In this document: piece by piece, positions 59,541-64,000 of the stretch
How the letters are laid out: every line of letters begins with the position of its first letter
Numbering within the stretch: position 1 is the first letter of the stretch
Origin: Fidelibacterota bacterium
GTDB taxonomy: Bacteria; Fidelibacterota; Marinisomatia; Marinisomatales; Marinisomataceae
Direction of reading: 5' to 3'
Assembly: GCA_019654715.1 (NCBI GenBank)
Contig: BPEH01000002.1
Coordinates: forward strand, 1-64,000
DNA: 64,000 nt
Notes under the pieces: generated by a model
Database searches by the model: none
What the model was told of the DNA's origin: nothing
The model's input: only the letters and a program-made list of their open reading frames with translations
Program-made: the position numbers and the translations under genes

Positions 59541-60508
59541 CTATTCGACGGTTATAGATTTTTTTAAAGTATCAATATTATCAATGTTCATAATATCCAC
59601 ATCATGAAGTTTAGCACACCAACAACTTAACCAATCAACATAATTAACTAAATAGAGACACGAAGCGAGATGATTAGAAGCTATTTCTGATGGAACATCA
59701 ATATGATGATTAGAAACAACTCTATCTTTTAAAATATTGTTTGTAATGTTCATTCTTTTAACATTTTTATTATATCTGATATCAATCCAAACTAAAGAAA
59801 ATGCATTTTTGTCAATTTCTTTACCCTGCCATCCTACGATTTCATTATGATTCATTTCTGGAAGTGTAATATTATAAGATAACATTTTACTATTTTCATT
59901 CAACTGCGACTTCAGTCTAAAACCAATAGATGTTTGTGTTCTCTTCTGTGACAATAATTGGAATAGTAGAATATATTTTTTTTGCTAAGATATGTGCTGT
60001 GCTCTCCTCCAAAGATAATTGATCGGAATAATTCTGAAGAAATCAACATTAATATCTTTAAGAAACTACTATCTAATAATCTAATTAGAACTGTTAGGTA
60101 TAACCTGTTGCAGATCTTGGAGGATATCCCTTTTGGGAGAACATAGTAATCCTTGTTATCATTTTTTAAAGTTTCTAAAAGTTCTCCTCCTGATGTTATT
60201 CCAAAAATATTATTGGTAAGTTTTTTTTGCAGAATGATAATATGATAGAGTTTCTTCTGTGTTTCCAGAATAAGATGATACAATGACTAACGTATTCTGA
60301 TTAATTGCAGTATTTGGAATATAATTTCTTTCTACAACAATATTTACTTGAGGTAAAAGGTCTTTAATAATCAATCCAGCAATGGCAGATCCCCCCATCC
60401 CTACAATAACAACTTTATCATAATCTGAACCAATACTAAGTGACTTGGTATTATCAATAGTATTAGAAATCTGTTTTGGAAAGTTTTTTATTTTGTTATA
60501 ACAAACAT
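59541..60508 (-). CDS. Bifunctional phosphoglucose/phosphomannose isomerase-like SIS protein (frameshifts)
   Basis: The N-terminal SIS domain has KVVIVGMGGSAIAGLIIKDL and VIVSSYSGNTEETLSYYHSA, the two sugar-phosphate loops of the archaeal/bacterial PGI/PMI type. The C-terminal region has LPEMNHNEIVGWQGKEI, typical of that enzyme's second half. It would interconvert fructose-6-P with glucose-6-P and mannose-6-P. Indels near 60490, 60230, 59950 and others split it. The ATG at 60508 fits if one A is restored in the adjacent A-run. Restored length is about 325 residues. A phosphomannomutase gene close by fits a GDP-mannose supply route. Confidence 0.82.
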
Positions 60509-60530
60509 TTATGTCGCTTAATTATCAAAT

Positions 60531-61469
60531 TTAAAAGTATTTCCCAAAATCTTTTTTAATTCTTTTTGGTAGAGAATTTACAACTTCTCTACATTTTTTC
60601 TCATAACTACTCAGCAAATCATTTGCTTTATTTAAAACACCACTTTCTTTGAAATAATCTTCCCAAAACTTGTTTTTTTTCAACAATGTCTATTGATTTT
60701 ATTTGATTTTGTAATTTTTCCCAATTTTCTTTATCATATTCAAAGCTATGCTTGATAGAACTGTTTTTTTTCTTCTTTCAATATCAGAACTGGTTCCTTT
60801 TCCCATATTTTCTTCTGATGTCAACATTTCTAAGATATCATCCTGCATTTGAAAGATTATTCCTAGATTCTCACCTAATTCTTTGAGAGACGGTCTATGC
60901 TCTAGGTATATTTCACCCATTAATGCTGGAATTTCAAAACATAAAGAAAATAAAGACCCCGTTTTCTTTTTACTCATTAACAGATAATCATTTACTGAGG
61001 CATTTCTATTCTCAAATTCCATATCATACGCTTGTCCTTCACAAACCTTTCCCAAAATAACTTCATTATATCTAACAAGAACTTCTAAAGTATTGGTCTT
61101 GATTTTACCAATATAGATAGGCCCTAATGCTCCCAACGCATCTCCAGACAATATTGCATGGGCATTATCCCATTTTTCTGAATTGTAGTAACATTATGCC
61201 TTAGAGTATCTTCATCCATTATATCATCATGGACTAGTGTAAAATTATGTAACAATTCTACCCCCATAGCAGCATTTATAGTATCATTAGAATCGTTCTC
61301 AAAAAAATCTCCCAAAAATTGCACGATAATCGGTCTTAATCGTTTTCCTTCAGACTGTATAATATGCTTAATAGGATCATAGATATAGGATGGATCTTTC
61401 AAATCTTGAAGCTTATTCCATTCTTCAAGAAAATGTCCTTTTTTATTCTTCTATACTTTTAATCTTCAC
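60531..61469 (-). CDS. Polyprenyl diphosphate synthase (frameshifts)
   Basis: This trans-prenyltransferase carries the first Asp-rich motif in HNFTLVHDDIMDEDTLRHN, the substrate loop SEGKRLRPIIVQFLGDF, the YDMEFENRNASVNDY region, the KKKTGSLFSLCFEIPALMG part and the second Asp motif in GIIFQMQDDILEMLTSEENM. It would make a C15-C40 chain from IPP. The exact chain length cannot be read safely, although the residues before the first motif are small. Indels near 61420, 61160 and 60700 split it. A GTG at 61469 is the likely start, overlapping the PMM end. The last codons read RIKKDFGKYF. Confidence 0.85.
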
Positions 61470-62201
61470 TAAGTGTTTCTAGTATTGTTTTAGTATGTTT
61501 ATAGCCATCTTCTGCAGAAGGTGTCCCTGCTTGATACACACTACAATTATCTGTTTTATTCATGATATATCCCTAATGGATAATCATTACCACCTTCCAT
61601 TGTTCTATCTCCTATAAAAATATATTGACTGGTAGGAAAATCTTTTTTTCCCTTCGCTTAATACTTGAGATTTATTCATTCCTTTTGGTGTAATATCAAT
61701 TGATATTTGTCCTCCAATAACAGCTTCGATATTTTTCCATTTTGCATTAATTTCTTCTGCGATAGAAGACCTTTCACCAACATTATTATCATATTCAAAA
61801 TAATCTTGTCGTTGTTCCAAAGAACAATCTCTTCCTACTATACTAAAATTGAGCATTGAACCTCTATCTTCAATATGGTTCCCTGTTTTAGTAGTATAAT
61901 TGGTATTTTTTAATTTTTCTTTTAGGAAATTAAGTAGATCTTCTGGTGGTTTAAATTCACGATTATACTTTTGAGTATCATTGATAAATAACTGATTCCC
62001 ACCACAAGGAAACACCCCTGCTGCAAGATTCAATATATAATTGGGAAGTTGTTCCTTTATTTTTTCTAGATTACTACCACTAACAAGATAAAAAGTGTTC
62101 TCTTTAGCCCATTTTGAAAAAAATGCTTCAAAATCTTCCGTTATTGGTCTTCTTGAAGGTGTTAAAGTACCATCTACATCAAAAATATAAATCTTTTCCA
62201 T
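61459..62201 (-). CDS. Eukaryotic-type phosphomannomutase, HAD superfamily (one or two frameshifts)
   Basis: PMM converts mannose-6-P and mannose-1-P. The HAD nucleophile is in IYIFDVDGTLTPSRRPITED. Further parts are FYLVSGSNLEKIKEQLP, DRGSMLNFSIVGRDCSLEQR and GGQISIDITPKGMNKSQVL, which parallel eukaryotic PMM (R-x-G-M-[LI]-N-x-S-P-I-G-R and GGQ.S.D..P.GWDK). After a shift near 61640 the end reads IYFIGDRTMEGGNDYPLGIY and then YQAGTPSAEDGYKHTKTILE. Most bacteria use an unrelated alpha-phosphohexomutase instead. Restored length is about 245 residues. Confidence 0.85.
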
Positions 62202-62203
62202 AT

Positions 62204-63477
62204 TTATTTTTTCTCCTCTAATTGTGAAAAATACCTACCAAATTCTTTTTCAACATGGCCTGATAAATAAAGGGCAGAAATCATTGTTGGAATCGCCATC
62301 AAAGCAAACATTGAATCAACAATACGCTAATCTAAAGAAAGACAGCCCAAATTACAAGGAAAAGACATAAAAAATTCTATAGTATACCTTTGAACCTGTT
62401 CCAAACAAGTAGGATGCACATTTACAACCAAAATAGAATAACCAAACATAGTGAAAAGAAAAAGTTAACTGAAAAACGGGATAAAATTCCAATCCCAAAA
62501 TGATTAGAAAAAGCTTTTTGAGTTAACTCTCCTTAAACTTGTTCCAGCCAAATCATTTGAAAGCAAAATAACAATACCAGTAATAGAACAAACAAGGATT
62601 GTATCAATAAAGGGGCCAAGCATTGCACAAACCTGACCGATAGGTTCTTTGTTTTGTGCCCAATAGCCTTTACTTCTGTTCCCATTCCAGCTTCATTTGA
62701 AAATGCGCTCTTTAAAACCTTAACCATAATACGGCAAAAAACCTCCGAAAAAACTTCCTTAAAAGCCCCATTAAAAATTAGACTAAATATTGATGGAAGG
62801 GATCAATTTATAATAAAATAGAAACCCAAAAAAATAAAAATACCAAAAAAGGCCCAATTAGATGCACATCAGCAATACGTTTAACCACCAAAAATTACAA
62901 TGAAACTATTATAGCAAAATAATTCCAATAATAAGTTTAATGATTTTTCCCCCCTTTGATAAATTATTTGAAAAATCTCTTTTAATTGATTAACTTGAAG
63001 AAGGATAAACATCCAAAAGACCAGCAAACTAAACCAAAAAGATAAAATTTAATTTTTTTCCCATCCTTGTTCTATGACATACATAGGCCCCCTGCAATTC
63101 ATTTGCAGAATCAAAACCTCAAACATAATCCCAAAGAACAGGTAAAAAATTTGTTGCCATACCAACTATGGCCTAACCCACATCCAAAATAAGCCCAGGC
63201 CCTCCCATTGATATGCAATGCAACCCTGCATATTACCTATACCAACTGTCTTGAAAAGCGGTAGACAAGTTTGGGAAAATGGCAAATTTTGGGCCTTTTC
63301 ATCGGGTTCATATTTACCGGAAAGTCCCAAAAAGCATGTTTAAAATATTGAATTGGTTCAGCCTAGAAAAAATATCAGATTCTATTAATATGTAAAAAAT
63401 ATATACCCCACCAATAACAAAATTTGAAACAAATTCCAATAATTGAAAATTTGAAAAAAATTGTTAATTAAATCCAT
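62204..63477 (-). CDS. Sodium:alanine symporter (AGCS family), heavily damaged reading frame
   Basis: Only fragments can be read, spread over all three frames. The start MDLINNFFQIFNYWNLFQIL at 63477 fits the family; then come TVGIGNMQGCIAY and EGLGLFWMWV, resembling TVGxGNIAGVA and GPGAxFWMWV. Next is VLKSAFSNEAGMGTEVKAIG (family FSNExGxGS), a following intact helix, and the C-terminal SMFALMAIPTMISALYLSGH ending EKK at 62204. A natural protein would have about 425-450 residues. The indel density here is the highest in the window and includes substitutions, so this is either poor consensus or a decaying gene. Confidence 0.68.
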
Positions 63478-63500
63478 CTTTAAAGTAAGTTAAGAATATA

Positions 63501-64000
63501 ATGAAAAAAATTGATTATTATATTTTAAGAGAATTCTCAATAATATTCTTATTTGTATCAATATTTTTTGTTCTTGTATCGTTTATTGTAGATATTTTGA
63601 AAATCTCAATAGGTTTATAGATAACGAGGTAACAAACGATATTCTTATTGATTATTATTTGCATCGCTCCCAGAAATGATTAGTGTTACTATTCCTGTAA
63701 CCTGTCTGGTTGCATCAGTATTTACCTATGGCATGATGGTACAAAGAAAAGAATGGTTAGTCTTTAAATCATCAGGCTTAGTCTATATAGGCTTGCGCTT
63801 CCTATATTATTTGTAGGATTATTTATGAGTATAGGATCATTTTATTTTGAGAATAATATCGTAATAAAAAACAATAAAATAAAAAATGAGATAAAAGACA
63901 ATCATCTTAAAAAAAAACGAAAAAAGCAAAAGATAAATCAATCTATGAAAATGTTTATCTCCAAAAAAATCAGAACTACTTAATTGCTGTTGAAGAATAC
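63501..64000 (+). CDS. LptF/LptG-type permease, N-terminal part, cut by window edge (frameshifts)
   Basis: The visible part is MKKIDYYILREFSIIFLFVS, then FENLNRFIDNEV-like sequence read across a shift. It continues YYLASLPEMISVTIPVTCLV, ASVFTYGMMVQRKEWLVFKS and SGLSLYRLALPIL-like text before VGLFMSIGSFYFENNIVIKN. This is the YjgP/YjgQ pattern of the inner-membrane components that extract LPS and pass it to LptC. Indels near 63605, 63655, 63790 and 63935 are present. It is divergent from the symporter gene with 23 bp between. Whether it is LptF or LptG cannot be told. Confidence 0.85.

Noticed and set aside
59541-63477. Block of pseudogenes created by genome reduction
   Set aside because: Most damage is single-base indels in homopolymers with intact catalytic motifs. 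Only the symporter keeps a real possibility of decay, which is reported separately.

Overview
This is AT-rich, gene-dense bacterial chromosome. The organism is most likely an FCB-group (Fibrobacteres-Chlorobi-Bacteroidetes) relative, and a marine Marinimicrobia/SAR406-like lineage fits best. That is inference, since no rRNA is present. The clues are: signal peptides that end just before Gln; a TonB receptor with an N-terminal carboxypeptidase-D-like domain; the long IspG form; an S16 with an acidic tail; SPOR proteins; and a eukaryotic-type phosphomannomutase. Genes are packed with 1-32 nt overlaps, and five convergent pairs have stop codons only 0-2 nt apart.

Layout. 1-17.3 kb is one long minus-strand run: murE-murF-mraY-ispG-mscS-dut-groES-groEL-folK-dNK-small membrane protein-outer-membrane protein-rsmE-HIT-smc-rpsP-khpA-trmD-rplS. 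17.3-26.5 kb holds rlmB, an M19 dipeptidase, initiator tRNA-Met, an unassigned hairpin, a small superinfection-immunity-like membrane protein, alr, polA, and a His/Asp-rich TonB receptor with a small Cys/His partner. 26.5-33 kb holds an OPT transporter, a SPOR protein, a LapB/LapA-like pair, miaB and an M23 peptidase. 33-45.7 kb is a clean division and cell-wall (dcw) cluster in the order mraZ-rsmH-ftsL-ftsI-murD-ftsW-murG-murC-murB-ftsQ-ftsA-ftsZ. It has a recognisable promoter with MraZ-type boxes at its head and a strong terminator at its end. murE, murF and mraY sit apart, 17 kb away from ftsZ. 45.8-46.7 kb holds a RodZ-like gene and a truncated maf. 46.8-59.5 kb is plus strand, with metabolism and fatty-acid genes: aconitase, gatB, dusB, P5C dehydrogenase, sucCD, ndk, SPOR, rpmF and fabD-fabG-acpP-fabF; rpmB lies on the minus strand. 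59.5-63.5 kb is minus strand: PGI/PMI, polyprenyl synthase, PMM and a Na+/alanine symporter. The window ends in an LptF/G-type permease.

Quality. Many genes are broken by single-base indels, mostly in homopolymers, although the protein on either side is perfectly conserved. I read these as sequencing or consensus errors and report each gene as one span. Damage is worst at 1.2-1.8, 18-21, 46.8-48.1, 51.8-54.4 and 59-63.9 kb.

Most notable item. The smc gene has genuine SMC head motifs but encodes only about 690 residues and shows no hinge domain. At its exact centre is a CxxC-G-K motif resembling the zinc hook of Rad50.
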